Of a stretch of 64,000 nucleotides of DNA, positions 52,365-61,287 are shown piece after piece (positions within the stretch are counted from its first letter, which is position 1; each line of letters opens with the position of its first letter). Under the pieces are notes generated by a model that saw only the letters and a program-made list of their open reading frames with translations, did no database searches and was not told the origin of the DNA. A program made the translations under genes and the position numbers. The DNA comes from Sphingomonas sp. Leaf357 (GTDB lineage Bacteria; Pseudomonadota; Alphaproteobacteria; Sphingomonadales; Sphingomonadaceae): the NCBI RefSeq assembly GCF_001423845.1, contig NZ_LMPM01000001.1, positions 304,001 through 368,000 of the forward strand, in the 5' to 3' direction.

Positions 52365-52880
52365 TTACCAATAGAAGTTGCGGATCACGTCGATCACGAT
52401 GCCGCGCCGCGTATCGACCAGCAGCACGTCGTTGTAATGGCGGATCCAGCGCTGGTTCCAGCCCGGATTGGGCAGACGATAGCGCCACGGATCGGCGATG
52501 TAGTAACGCGAGCCGTAATAGTTCGGTGCGATGCGGATCCCGCTGCGAAACGCGGTATAGCGGAACGGCGCGTTCCAGTTACCGCGGGCGTAGAGGCCCC
52601 GATTGCTGTCGCGGTAACCGCGCCAATCGTTGCGGCCCCAGTTGCGGCGGTCGTCACGACGGTCGCGCACGTCTTCGCGCAATTCCTGCCGCGCCTCGCG
52701 CACGTCGCGGCGCTGTTCGCGAATGTCGTGGCGGTCGCCACGGCGATACGCATCGTTCAACTCGCGCTGCTCCTGGCGCACGTCGCGCCGGTCGCGGCGG
52801 ATTTCGCCGTTGGATTGCGCGCCGGCTACGGCGGGGAATGCCGTGGCGGCGATCAATGCGGTGATGATCAGTTTACGCAT
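52365..52880 (-). CDS. RcnB-like periplasmic protein
   Basis: A 171-residue protein from ATG 52880 (MRKLIITALIAATAFPAVAG), a clear signal peptide with cleavage around residue 21. A middle part (about 25-80) is charged and Arg/Asp-rich (RDRRDVRQEQRELNDAYRRG). The C-terminal region WRYRLPNPGWNQRWIRHYND-VLLVDTRRGIVIDVI matches the RcnB/YcgT family, whose E. coli member tunes nickel and cobalt export. The charged repeat region differs from E. coli RcnB and is common in sphingomonads. The metal role here is inferred. Confidence 0.8.
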   Translation of the reverse strand: MRKLIITALIAATAFPAVAGAQSNGEIRRDRRDVRQEQRELNDAYRRGDRHDIREQRRDVREARQELREDVRDRRDDRRNWGRNDWRGYRDSNRGLYARGNWNAPFRYTAFRSGIRIAPNYYGSRYYIADPWRYRLPNPGWNQRWIRHYNDVLLVDTRRGIVIDVIRNFYW

Positions 52881-53005
52881 GATGAACTCCATTTCTTGTC
52901 CGGCGGCAGATCGGGGGGAACCGCCGATATCCGGATCTATGGAGTCGCAGCACTGAACGGTATGCGAACGCGTTGGTCAGCAAATTGTAAGGGTTGCGCC
53001 CGACT

Positions 53006-53488
53006 TCACGGCGTGTCGCGATCGCCGCCGCCCTGCCCGCCGCCGATCGCGCCGACCGTGCCGATATTGCCGAACAATTCGTCGAAGAATCCGCGATGGC
53101 GCCCGAGGGTGGGGGTGGTCTTGCCCCAGGGGTTGATCGAGGCGACCTGCTCGACGCCGCCCTTGGAGATCGACGTGACCGTGCCCGACGGGCTGAACGA
53201 GATGCGCAACGTCACCTGCGTCTTCGCCTTGGGATTGTTGTAGGCGAAATTCCGCGAATCGCGCGAGATATAATACCAGTCGCCCTGGTTGAACTGGCTG
53301 GTGAAGGTCGGCTTGCCCAGCGTCTGCAGCACCGAGGCACGGTTATCGACCCCAATCTGCACCGAATTCACCAGATCGACGTCGATGATATAGCCCTGAT
53401 GCGACTTGAGCGGCGTGCAGCCCCCGGCGGCGATGGCCGCAAGCCCGAGGGCGGCGATCGTCATCAGCCGGATTTTCGTGACGCTCAT
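53006..53488 (-). CDS. bamE: outer-membrane assembly lipoprotein BamE (SmpA/OmlA)
   Basis: A 160-residue lipoprotein with lipobox AAGGC (Cys24) after MSVTKIRLMTIAALGLAAIA. The SmpA/OmlA domain shows VQIGVDNRASVLQTLGKPTF, then GDWYYISRDSRNFAYNNPK. BamE stabilises the BAM complex that inserts outer-membrane barrels. A glycine-rich C-terminus (GNIGTVGAIGGGQGGGDRDTP) is specific to this group. It is divergent from the bc1-chaperone gene. Confidence 0.93.
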   Translation of the reverse strand: MSVTKIRLMTIAALGLAAIAAGGCTPLKSHQGYIIDVDLVNSVQIGVDNRASVLQTLGKPTFTSQFNQGDWYYISRDSRNFAYNNPKAKTQVTLRISFSPSGTVTSISKGGVEQVASINPWGKTTPTLGRHRGFFDELFGNIGTVGAIGGGQGGGDRDTP

Positions 53489-53599
53489 CGAACAATCTCC
53501 AAGGCCCGTCGCGACACTACACATTGCACCGGCAGGCGATCGCCTCAATATGCCGGGGATCGCGGCCAAACAAGGGCAAGCGCGGGGCACGGAGCATAC

Positions 53600-54106
53600 A
53601 TGGGCTGGTTGGCGAAGATTCTGGGGCGCAAAAGCGAGGAGGCGCTGCCGCTCTACACCGCGGTGGTGGCGCGTGCGCGCGCCCCGCATTGGTATCTGGA
53701 CGGGCAGGTGCCGGACAGCGTGGACGGGCGATTCGACATGATCGCCGCGATCCTGGGCTTCGTGGTGCTGCGGCTGGAACAGGAGCCGGAGGGCGCGGCG
53801 ACCTCCGCCGTGCTGACCGAGCGGTTCGTGGACGACATGGACGGGCAGTTGCGCGAGATCGGCATCGGGGACGTCGTGGTCGGCAAGCATATCGGCAAGA
53901 TGATGGGGATGCTCGGCGGGCGGCTGGGCGCGTATCGCGCGGGTCTGGCCGGGGACGGGATCGACGCGGCGCTGGTGCGCAACCTGTATCGCGGCGCGGC
54001 GCCGGCCCCCGCCGCACTGGCGCATGTGCGTGACGGGCTGCTGGCGTTCCGGGCGAAGCTCGACGCGACGCCGATCGCCGACCTGGCCGAAGGGCGCCTG
54101 CCATGA
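53600..54106 (+). CDS. ubiquinol-cytochrome c chaperone (CBP3-like)
   Basis: A 168-residue protein. It starts MGWLAKILGRKSEEALPLYT, and the core APHWYLDGQVPDSVDGRFDM with AILGFVVLRLEQEP is the CBP3/ubiquinol-cytochrome-c chaperone family, which supports cytochrome bc1 assembly. The start ATG 53600 has GGAG five bases upstream. Its stop overlaps the DUF177 ATG by four bases; the pairing is conserved in alphaproteobacteria. Confidence 0.9.
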   Translation: MGWLAKILGRKSEEALPLYTAVVARARAPHWYLDGQVPDSVDGRFDMIAAILGFVVLRLEQEPEGAATSAVLTERFVDDMDGQLREIGIGDVVVGKHIGKMMGMLGGRLGAYRAGLAGDGIDAALVRNLYRGAAPAPAALAHVRDGLLAFRAKLDATPIADLAEGRLP

Positions 54107-54627
54107 TCGCCCCGGAATTTTCCCGCCCCGAGCGGATCGACACGTTCGGCGCGGGCGAGCGCGTGGTGGAGATCACTGCCGATGCGACCGAACGCGCAGC
54201 GCTGGCGACGCGGTTCGGCTTGCTGTCGCTCGACCTTCTGACGGCCAGCTTCAGGGTGCGGGCCGAGGCCGCCGGGATCGTCGCGCGCGGCACCGTATCG
54301 GCGTCGGTGGTGCAGGCCTGTTCGGTGACGGACGACCCGATCCCGGTCGAGATCAGCGAAGACGTCGCGCTGCGTTTCATCGAGGAGGATGCGGTGGACG
54401 ACGAGGAGATCGAACTGTCCGAGGATGCGCTCGATACGATGTTCTATACCGGATCGGCGGTCGATCTGGGCGAGGCGGCGGCGGAGACGGTCGCGCTGGC
54501 GCTCGATCCCTTCCCGCGCGGGCCGAATGCCGAGGCGGCATTGAAGGCGGCGGGGGTGGTGGCCGAGGACGAGGTGAAACCGCTGGGCGCGCTCGCCGGA
54601 CTGAAGGGACTGCTGGAGAAGAAGTGA
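54103..54627 (+). CDS. DUF177 family protein (YceD-like)
   Basis: A 174-residue acidic protein. VVQACSVTDDPIPVEISEDV and the central EIELSEDALDTMFYTGSAVD, then DLGEAAAETVALALDPFPRGP, match DUF177/YceD. In most bacteria the gene is next to rpmF and acts in 23S rRNA or ribosomal large-subunit metabolism; here it is coupled with the bc1 chaperone instead. ATGA overlap. Convergent with the TetR gene; two bases separate the stops. Confidence 0.92.
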   Translation: MIAPEFSRPERIDTFGAGERVVEITADATERAALATRFGLLSLDLLTASFRVRAEAAGIVARGTVSASVVQACSVTDDPIPVEISEDVALRFIEEDAVDDEEIELSEDALDTMFYTGSAVDLGEAAAETVALALDPFPRGPNAEAALKAAGVVAEDEVKPLGALAGLKGLLEKK

Positions 54628-54628
54628 G

Positions 54629-55303
54629 TCAGCGCGGGGCGATGCCGGTCGCCAGGAGATCCGCGATTACGTCCGCCACCTCCGCCGGTGACCGATCCTG
54701 CTCCCACACGCCGTAGCGCAGGCCGAGAAAGACGTTGATCCCCATCAGTGCCCAGGCATGTACTTCCGACACGTCGGCACGCACCTCGCCGCGCGCCGCC
54801 GCTGCTTTCAACCGGGCGGCAATGCGATCCGCGGTGGTGGCGTAATGCAGGCGGAAGCTGTCGGGATCGACGAATTCCGCCTCGTCGATGATGCGGTACA
54901 ATTCCTTGTGGCCGCGGACGAAAGCGATGAAATCGCGCAGGCCGGCATGTTCGGCCGCCAGTTGGTTGGGCGCGGCGCGAATACCCGGCGCGACGTGATC
55001 GCGCACCTGATCCGACATGTCGCGTACCAGCGCGCGGAACACCGCGTCCTTCGAATCGAAATAGGTATAGAAACTGCCCAGGGCGACGCCGGCGCGGCGG
55101 GTTATGCCGCTGATCGACGCCTCGTGAAAACCGCGTTCGCCGAATTCCAGCGCGGCGGCATCCAGAATCGCGCGCATCGTCTTGCGCCCGCGTTCGGTGC
55201 GCGGCGTCTTGCCGGCGCTGGCGGCATCGGCATGTTCGCGCGGGGACCCCTCCGACGCTGCTCCAGCGGGCGGCGTTGCCGATTGGACACGCTGCTGCGT
55301 CAT
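54629..55303 (-). CDS. TetR-family transcriptional regulator
   Basis: A 224-residue regulator from ATG 55303 (MTQQRVQSATPP), supported by GAGGTGAAATA just upstream. The HTH region TMRAILDAAALEFGERGFHE, then SISGITRRAGVALGSFYTYF, is a standard TetR N-terminus. An N-terminal Ala/Pro-rich extension (about 1-45) is variable. The C-terminal ligand domain (about 90-224) is unassigned. It faces the TonB receptor gene across a region holding a palindrome; it probably controls that gene. Confidence 0.9.
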   Translation of the reverse strand: MTQQRVQSATPPAGAASEGSPREHADAASAGKTPRTERGRKTMRAILDAAALEFGERGFHEASISGITRRAGVALGSFYTYFDSKDAVFRALVRDMSDQVRDHVAPGIRAAPNQLAAEHAGLRDFIAFVRGHKELYRIIDEAEFVDPDSFRLHYATTADRIAARLKAAAARGEVRADVSEVHAWALMGINVFLGLRYGVWEQDRSPAEVADVIADLLATGIAPR

Positions 55304-55330
55304 TATTTCACCTCCCCGCATCGCCCAAGT

Positions 55331-55351
55331 TGAAACCTGGTTCATGTTTCA
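55331..55351. promoter_or_regulatory. palindrome between TetR and TonB receptor genes
   Basis: TGAAAC (55331-55336) and GTTTCA (55346-55351), spaced nine bases. It lies 28 bases upstream of the TetR start and 78 bases before the receptor ATG, where a shared operator or promoter would be. The TetR protein is the natural candidate to bind it. Confidence 0.5.
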
Positions 55352-55428
55352 TTATAGCGGCTCCACACGGCGCACAACCCGGCTTCGACCGGGGGCATGA
55401 TGCAGGCGCCAAGGAGGGGATCATCACC

Positions 55429-57801
55429 ATGTCACGCACGGTATCCACGCGCACGTTCCTGAACGCCAGTGTCGCGTTCGCCGCCGTCATCGCCACGCCC
55501 GCTTTTGCGCAGGACGCGACGCCGGCCGCGACCGCGCAAGCGGCGGACGAGACGGTGCAGGACGACAGCGCCGATATCGTCGTCACCGCGCGCCGTCGGC
55601 AGGAGACCTTGCTCACCGTGCCGATCGCGGTCACCGCGTTCAGCGCGGCGAAGCTGGAGGCGGCCGGCGCGGTCGATCTGACCGACCTGCAGAACATCAC
55701 CCCCAACACCACGCTGAAGAGCGCACGCGGCACCAATTCCACGCTGGCCGCGTTCATTCGCGGCGTCGGCCAGCAGGATCCGGTGCCCGGGTTCGAATCT
55801 GGCATCGGCATCTATCTCGACGACGTCTATCTCAACCGCCCGCAGGCCGCGGTGCTCGATATCTACGATGTCGAGCGGATCGAGATCCTGCGCGGGCCGC
55901 AGGGCACCCTGTACGGCCGCAACACGATCGGCGGCGCGGTGAAATACGTGACGCGCAAGCTGCCCGACCATTTCGAGGCGAACCTGAAGGGCTCGTACGG
56001 ATCGTACAACCAGGCCGACGGCGTGATCAGCGCCTCCACCCCAATCGGCGACATGCTCCGCATCGGCGTCTCGGGCGCTCGGCTGACGCGCGACGGGTTC
56101 GGACGCAACCTCAACCTCGGCATCGACAATTACAACAAGAGCATCTGGGCGGCACGCGGCACGATCGAATTCACCTCGCCCGACACCCGCCTGTTCGTGC
56201 GCCTGACCGGCGATTACACGCACGACACGTCGAACCCGCGCAACGGCCATCGGCTGATCCCCGGGCTGGTGAGCGGCACGCCGGTGCTGAACAACGTGTT
56301 CGATACGAATGCCGGGCTGAACTTCCCCAAGCAGGACATCAAGGCCGGTGGCGGATCCATGTCGGTAACGGCGCAACTGACCGATCACGTCACGTTCCGC
56401 AGCATCAGCGCGTATCGTGCCGACCGCTCGTTCACGCCGATCGATTTCGATTCGACGCCTTTGGTCGATGTCGACGTGCCGGCGGTGTATCGCAACAATC
56501 AGACCAGCCAGGAATTCCAGCTGCTGTACAACAGCGACAAGCTGAACGGACTGATCGGCTATTATTACCTGGGGGCCGAGGCATCGACCCGGTTCGACGT
56601 GTTGCTGAACACCACGCTCGCCAATCTGAACGGCAACACCGCCGGCGACGTGAAGACCGAGACGAGCTCGATCTACGGCGATTTCTCCTACGACTTCACC
56701 CGGCAGATCAGCCTGTCGCTCGGCGGCCGCTACACCTGGGACCAGCGCAAGTCGTTCGTGTTCAAGCAGAACTATCTCGGCGGACCGCTGAACGGGGCGA
56801 GCGCGGAATTCGGCGGCAACCCGATCCCGTTCGGCGCGCCGGCGACCAACTTCCGCGGCGAGGCCAATTTCAAGCGCTTCACGCCGCGCGCCTCGCTGAG
56901 CTTCAAGCCGACCCCCGACCACATGCTGTACGCGTCCTATTCGGAGGGCTTCAAGGGCGGCGGGTTCGATCCGCGCGGTTCGGCGACGCAGGCCCCCAAC
57001 AGCGCATCGTACCAGTCGGTCTACGATTATCTGTCGTTCGATCCGGAGACGGTGAAGAGCTACGAGATCGGCTATAAGGGGTCGCTGCTCGACCGCCGCC
57101 TGACGCTGGCACTCGACGGCTTCTATTCGAACTATGACGACGTTCAGGTACCCGGCTCGTCGGGGTGCACCGTGGGCGGCGTGGCCAGCTTCTGCGGCAT
57201 CACCACCAACGCCGCGAAGGCGACGATCAAGGGCGTGGAGGCGGAAACCACCGCCGTACTGGCCCGCGATTTCGCCGGCACCGGATCGCACGTCACGTTC
57301 AACGGCACGCTCGGCTATCTCGATGCCAAGTACAAGACGTTTCTGGGCAGCGTGACGGCGGGTGCCGCACCGAGCAACATCGCGCAGTTCCGCGTGTTTC
57401 AGAACACGCCGAAATGGACCGTCTCGGGCACGCTGAGCGCCGCCGCGCCGGTGGCGGGCGGCCTGCTGACCGCATCGGGCGTCGCCTCCTACCGCAGCCT
57501 GACGCATCAGTTCGAATTGGCCAGCCCGTTCCTCGACCAGCCCGGCTACACCTTGTTCGACGCGCACCTGACCTATGCGATCGGCAGCGAAGGCCGCTAT
57601 TCGATCGGCGTGCACGGCAAGAATCTGACCGACAAGCGCTACAAGACCGGCGGCTATCAGTACATCAACGTCAACGTGGCGGGCACGCCGATCCTGACCG
57701 GCACCGGCGGTTACACGCCGACCCTGGGCAAGGAGGGCATCGCCACCGCCTTCTACGGCAATCCGCGCCAGGTGTTCGCGACCTTCACCGCGAAGTTCTG
57801 A
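55429..57801 (+). CDS. TonB-dependent outer-membrane receptor
   Basis: A 790-residue receptor. A signal peptide (about 1-28, ending PAFAQ) precedes a TonB box DDSADIVVTARRRQETLLTV-type region (about 45-60). The plug domain (AVTAFSAAKLEAAGAVDLTD ... ERIEILRGPQGTLYGRNTIG) follows, then a 22-strand barrel ending NPRQVFATFTAKF, with terminal aromatic residue. AAGGAGG precedes ATG 55429. The substrate is not visible; downstream MFS and upstream TetR form a probable uptake locus. Confidence 0.93.
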   Translation: MSRTVSTRTFLNASVAFAAVIATPAFAQDATPAATAQAADETVQDDSADIVVTARRRQETLLTVPIAVTAFSAAKLEAAGAVDLTDLQNITPNTTLKSARGTNSTLAAFIRGVGQQDPVPGFESGIGIYLDDVYLNRPQAAVLDIYDVERIEILRGPQGTLYGRNTIGGAVKYVTRKLPDHFEANLKGSYGSYNQADGVISASTPIGDMLRIGVSGARLTRDGFGRNLNLGIDNYNKSIWAARGTIEFTSPDTRLFVRLTGDYTHDTSNPRNGHRLIPGLVSGTPVLNNVFDTNAGLNFPKQDIKAGGGSMSVTAQLTDHVTFRSISAYRADRSFTPIDFDSTPLVDVDVPAVYRNNQTSQEFQLLYNSDKLNGLIGYYYLGAEASTRFDVLLNTTLANLNGNTAGDVKTETSSIYGDFSYDFTRQISLSLGGRYTWDQRKSFVFKQNYLGGPLNGASAEFGGNPIPFGAPATNFRGEANFKRFTPRASLSFKPTPDHMLYASYSEGFKGGGFDPRGSATQAPNSASYQSVYDYLSFDPETVKSYEIGYKGSLLDRRLTLALDGFYSNYDDVQVPGSSGCTVGGVASFCGITTNAAKATIKGVEAETTAVLARDFAGTGSHVTFNGTLGYLDAKYKTFLGSVTAGAAPSNIAQFRVFQNTPKWTVSGTLSAAAPVAGGLLTASGVASYRSLTHQFELASPFLDQPGYTLFDAHLTYAIGSEGRYSIGVHGKNLTDKRYKTGGYQYINVNVAGTPILTGTGGYTPTLGKEGIATAFYGNPRQVFATFTAKF

Positions 57802-57828
57802 CGACCGGAACGTCGTTTAGGGGATGGA

Positions 57829-57860
57829 ACCGGACGCTCGACGCGGTACGAGCGTCCGGT
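57829..57860. terminator. hairpin between receptor and MFS genes
   Basis: ACCGGACGCTCG (57829-57840) pairs perfectly with CGAGCGTCCGGT (57849-57860), 12-bp stem, eight-base loop. No T-run follows and the MFS ATG is 20 bases on, so it may tune expression between the genes, or be an mRNA stability element, rather than fully terminate. Confidence 0.5.
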
Positions 57861-57879
57861 CAAGTGTTGTGGGAGAGAG

Positions 57880-59148
57880 ATGATGGCGACGCGTGCAGCG
57901 ACCGGACGGTCGCGCTCCCCCGCATTGGTGCTGGCGATGCTGCTGCTCGTCTACACCTTCAATTTCCTCGACCGGCAGATCCTCGGCATCCTGGTGCAGC
58001 CGATCAAGGCCGACCTGCATCTGAGCGATACGCAGATGGGGCTGCTCGGCGGCACGGCGTTCGCCATCCTCTATTCGACGCTCGCCATTCCGCTGGCGCT
58101 GATCGCCGACCGGACCAGCCGGAGCTGGGTGATCACCGTCAGCCTCAGCGTGTGGAGCCTGTTCACCGCCTTGTGCGGCGCGGCCACGGGCTTCTGGCAA
58201 TTGTTCCTGTTCCGGCTCGGCGTGGGTGTGGGCGAAGCGGGCGGCGTCGCGCCGTCCTACGCGCTGATCGCGGATTACTTCCCGCCGGAACGCCGCGCCC
58301 GGGCGCTCGGCATCTATTCGATGGGCATCCCGATCGGGCTGGCGATGGGCACGTTGCTCGGCGCGTTCATCGCGACCTATATCGACTGGCGCGCGGCGTT
58401 CGTCGCGGTCGGCGTGGCGGGCCTGATCATCGCGCCGATCTTCCGCTGGCTGGTGCGCGATCCGGTTCGGGTCGCGGCCCCGGTCGGCCGGGCGCCGGTG
58501 AGCGCGGTGTTCGCGATCCTGGCGAAGAAGCCGAGCTTCTGGCTGATGGCGTTCGCCGCGTCGATGAGCAGCCTGGCGGGCTATGGCCTCGCCTTCTGGG
58601 TGCCGTCGCTGATGATCCGGTCCTACGGCTTCGACCTGCAGACCACCGCCTTGTATTTCGCATCGCTGTTGCTGGTGGGTGGTGCGAGCGGCGTGTTCCT
58701 GGGCGGCGTGCTGGCCGACCGGATGGGCAAGGCCGATCGCGGCACCTATGCCAAGATCCCGGCCTTCGCGTGGATGATCACCGCGCCGCTGTTCGTCGCC
58801 GGCTTCCTGTCGCCATCCCCGGTGCTGGCCTGGTTCCTGTTCGTGATCCCCAACGCGCTCAACATCCTGTGGCTCGGGCCGCTGACCACCGCCGTGCAGC
58901 ATCTGGTGCCGCCGCACATGCGCGCCACCGCCTCGGCCAGCTTCCTGCTGATCAACAACCTGATCGGGCTGGGCGTGGGATCGTTCGCGATCGGCGCGCT
59001 GTCGGACGGGCTGACGGCGCGGTTCGGGACCGAGGCGCTGCGCTATTCCGCCGTCGTGGTGGCGTGCTTCTACGTGCTGGCGACGATCCTAGCATTCGTC
59101 GCGGTGAAGCCGTTGCGCAAGGATTGGGTGGACGAACCGGCCGCCTGA
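57880..59148 (+). CDS. MFS transporter (spinster/hexuronate-like)
   Basis: A 422-residue transporter with twelve hydrophobic segments. The N-terminal half has LLVYTFNFLDRQILGILV and the MFS motif LALIADRTSRSWVI, then RLGVGVGEAGGVAPSYALIA, which is like the spinster-type and hexuronate subfamilies. The C-terminal half contains GGVLADRMGKADRG. It moves an unidentified small molecule across the inner membrane. GGGAGAG precedes the ATG pair 57880/57883. Co-transcription with the TonB receptor suggests outer- to inner-membrane relay of the same substrate. Confidence 0.9.
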   Translation: MMATRAATGRSRSPALVLAMLLLVYTFNFLDRQILGILVQPIKADLHLSDTQMGLLGGTAFAILYSTLAIPLALIADRTSRSWVITVSLSVWSLFTALCGAATGFWQLFLFRLGVGVGEAGGVAPSYALIADYFPPERRARALGIYSMGIPIGLAMGTLLGAFIATYIDWRAAFVAVGVAGLIIAPIFRWLVRDPVRVAAPVGRAPVSAVFAILAKKPSFWLMAFAASMSSLAGYGLAFWVPSLMIRSYGFDLQTTALYFASLLLVGGASGVFLGGVLADRMGKADRGTYAKIPAFAWMITAPLFVAGFLSPSPVLAWFLFVIPNALNILWLGPLTTAVQHLVPPHMRATASASFLLINNLIGLGVGSFAIGALSDGLTARFGTEALRYSAVVVACFYVLATILAFVAVKPLRKDWVDEPAA

Positions 59149-59405
59149 TACCGGCCGCCGCCGGCCCGAAGTTCACACAAGTTCACGCGATATGTGTCTG
59201 CGCGCCCGATCCGAACGTAGCGAGCATCGATCGCAATGAGAAAGATCGTCGGCGAGGTTTTCAGACAAAACCCAACATTGCAAGCGAGCGATTGCGGTGT
59301 ACGGGCGTGTTCGGGGAATGCGCTTCGACGGCTCGGCGCGAACGGGGGTGACATTGATCGAAAGCGAGCATGGCGCAGGAATCTGTTGAGTGAATCGCAC
59401 TTTCT

Positions 59406-59483
59406 CCGTTCGTTTCGAGCGTAGTCGAGAAACAGCCTCGCCACGCCCGGTCGCGGTTTCTCGACTGCGCTCGAAACGAACGG
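59406..59483. repeat. 28-bp inverted repeat between MFS and prfC
   Basis: Arms 59406-59433 and 59456-59483 (CCGTTCGTTTCGAGC...) are complementary at 27 of 28 bases around a 22-base middle. This is a third repeat family. It sits in a 388-base gap (59149-59536) with no other supportable feature. Confidence 0.8.
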
Positions 59484-59536
59484 GGCCTGAAACGGGCGGG
59501 GTTCGAAACGAAGGGGAAAGGTGAAGTCGTTCGCCT

Positions 59537-61108
59537 CTAGCGCTCGCGCGTCGCGGCGAACTTCACCTTCGGATAGCGATCCGCGACATAGCCGACGTCC
59601 CACGCGGTCTTGGCCATGTAGACCGGGTTGCCGTCGCGATCCTTGGCCAGCGACGAGCGGTTGAGATCGGTGAACGCCTTCAGGTCGGCGGGGTCTTCCG
59701 CCGTCACCCAACGCGCGGTGTCGTACGGGGCCATTTCCAGCCCGGCGTCGACCTTGTACTCGGCATCGAGACGCGACAGCAGAACCTCCAGCTGCAGCTG
59801 GCCGACGACGCCGATGATCAGGTTCGATCCGATCTCCGGATAGAAGACCTGGGTCACGCCTTCCTCGGCCATGTCGTCGAGCGCCTTGCGCAACTGCTTG
59901 GTCTTGGTCGGATCCTTCAGCGCCACGCGGCGCAGGATTTCGGGGGCGAAATTGGGCAGGCCGGTGAAGCGCACGTCGGCACGCTCGCTCATCGTATCGC
60001 CGACGCGCAGCGTGCCGTGATTGGGGATGCCGATGATGTCGCCGGGAAACGCCTCGTCGGCGAGTTCGCGGTTCTGCGCGAAGAACAGGATCGGCGAGTG
60101 GATCGCGATCGGCTTGCCGTGACCGGTCGGCGTCAGCTTCATGCCGCGCTTGAACGTGCCGGAACACAGCCGCATGAAGGCGATGCGATCGCGGTGGTTG
60201 GGGTCCATGTTCGCCTGGACCTTGAAGATGAAGCCGGTGACGTCGGGCCGGTCGGGCGTGACGGGGGCCGGTTCGGCGGGCTGCGGGCGCGGCCCCGGCG
60301 CGTGCCGGCCGAGCGCGGCGATCAGTTCCGCCACGCCGAAATCCTTGAGCGCGGAACCGAAATAGACCGGGGTCAGATCGCCCGCACGGTACGCCTCGAC
60401 ATCGAACGCGGCATAGCCGCCCATCGCCAGTTCGGATTCGTCCTTGAGCGTGGCGAGGCCGGGGGCGGAGATCGTCGCGGCGAGCCTCGGGTCGTCCATG
60501 CCGGTGAACTGGATCGCCTTGCCCATGAATTCGCGGCTCGGCCCCTCGGGCTGGCTGAGCGCATTGGCGTGGAGATCGTAGACGCCCTCGAAATCGCTGC
60601 CCATGCCGACCGGCCAGCTCATCGGGCACACGTCGAGCTGCAGCATGTCGGCGATCTCGTCGAGCAGCTCGAACGGGGGCCGGCCCTCGCGATCGACCTT
60701 GTTGACGAAGGTGATGATCGGCACCGAACGCAGGCGGCAGACCTCGAACAATTTGCGCGTCTGCGCCTCGATGCCGCGCGCCGCGTCGATCACCATCACC
60801 GCGGAATCGACGGCGGTCAGCGTACGATAGGTGTCCTCGCTGAAATCCTCGTGGCCCGGCGTGTCGAGCAGGTTGAAGGTGAGGCCGTCCTTTTCGAACG
60901 TCATCACCGAGGAGGTGACCGAGATGCCGCGCTGCTGTTCGATCTTCATCCAGTCGGAACGGGCGCGGCGGTTCGCCCCGCGCGCCTTGACCTCGCCGGC
61001 GAGATGGATCGCGCCGCCGAAATAGAGCAGTTTCTCGGTCAGCGTGGTCTTGCCGGCATCGGGATGGGAGATGATCGCGAAGGTGCGGCGGTCGGATATC
61101 TGGGACAT
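59537..61108 (-). CDS. prfC: peptide chain release factor 3
   Basis: A 523-residue GTPase that removes RF1/RF2 from the ribosome after peptide release. G1 is FAIISHPDAGKTTLTEKLLY, G3 is LLDTPGHEDFSEDTYRT, G4 is FVNKVDREGR, and RGISVTSSVMTFE is the switch-type segment. The C-terminal RF3 domain includes VVGQLQLEVLLSRL. Length is normal. The ATG at 61108 begins MSQISDRRTF, typical. Confidence 0.96.
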   Translation of the reverse strand: MSQISDRRTFAIISHPDAGKTTLTEKLLYFGGAIHLAGEVKARGANRRARSDWMKIEQQRGISVTSSVMTFEKDGLTFNLLDTPGHEDFSEDTYRTLTAVDSAVMVIDAARGIEAQTRKLFEVCRLRSVPIITFVNKVDREGRPPFELLDEIADMLQLDVCPMSWPVGMGSDFEGVYDLHANALSQPEGPSREFMGKAIQFTGMDDPRLAATISAPGLATLKDESELAMGGYAAFDVEAYRAGDLTPVYFGSALKDFGVAELIAALGRHAPGPRPQPAEPAPVTPDRPDVTGFIFKVQANMDPNHRDRIAFMRLCSGTFKRGMKLTPTGHGKPIAIHSPILFFAQNRELADEAFPGDIIGIPNHGTLRVGDTMSERADVRFTGLPNFAPEILRRVALKDPTKTKQLRKALDDMAEEGVTQVFYPEIGSNLIIGVVGQLQLEVLLSRLDAEYKVDAGLEMAPYDTARWVTAEDPADLKAFTDLNRSSLAKDRDGNPVYMAKTAWDVGYVADRYPKVKFAATRER

Positions 61109-61175
61109 TGCGCTCCCCTATCGATCCTGGCCGCGTTCGTCACCCCGGCGCGCATCCTTCACACCCCCGCACATC

Positions 61176-61258
61176 CGTCACCCCAGCGCAGGCTGGGGCC
61201 TGCCGGTTGGCGGGCGGGTGCCATCCCCACAAAGACCCCGGCCTGCGCCGGGGTGACG
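61176..61258. repeat. intergenic inverted repeat, CGTCACCCCAGCGCAGG family
   Basis: Arms CGTCACCCCAGCGCAGGCTG and CGGCCTGCGCCGGGGTGACG, a near palindrome around a 43-base middle. It belongs to the same family as 38002-38112 and 49956-50046. It separates prfC from the epimerase gene. Confidence 0.8.
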
Positions 61259-61287
61259 ATTGCGGTTATTGAGGGCAACGGTCACCG

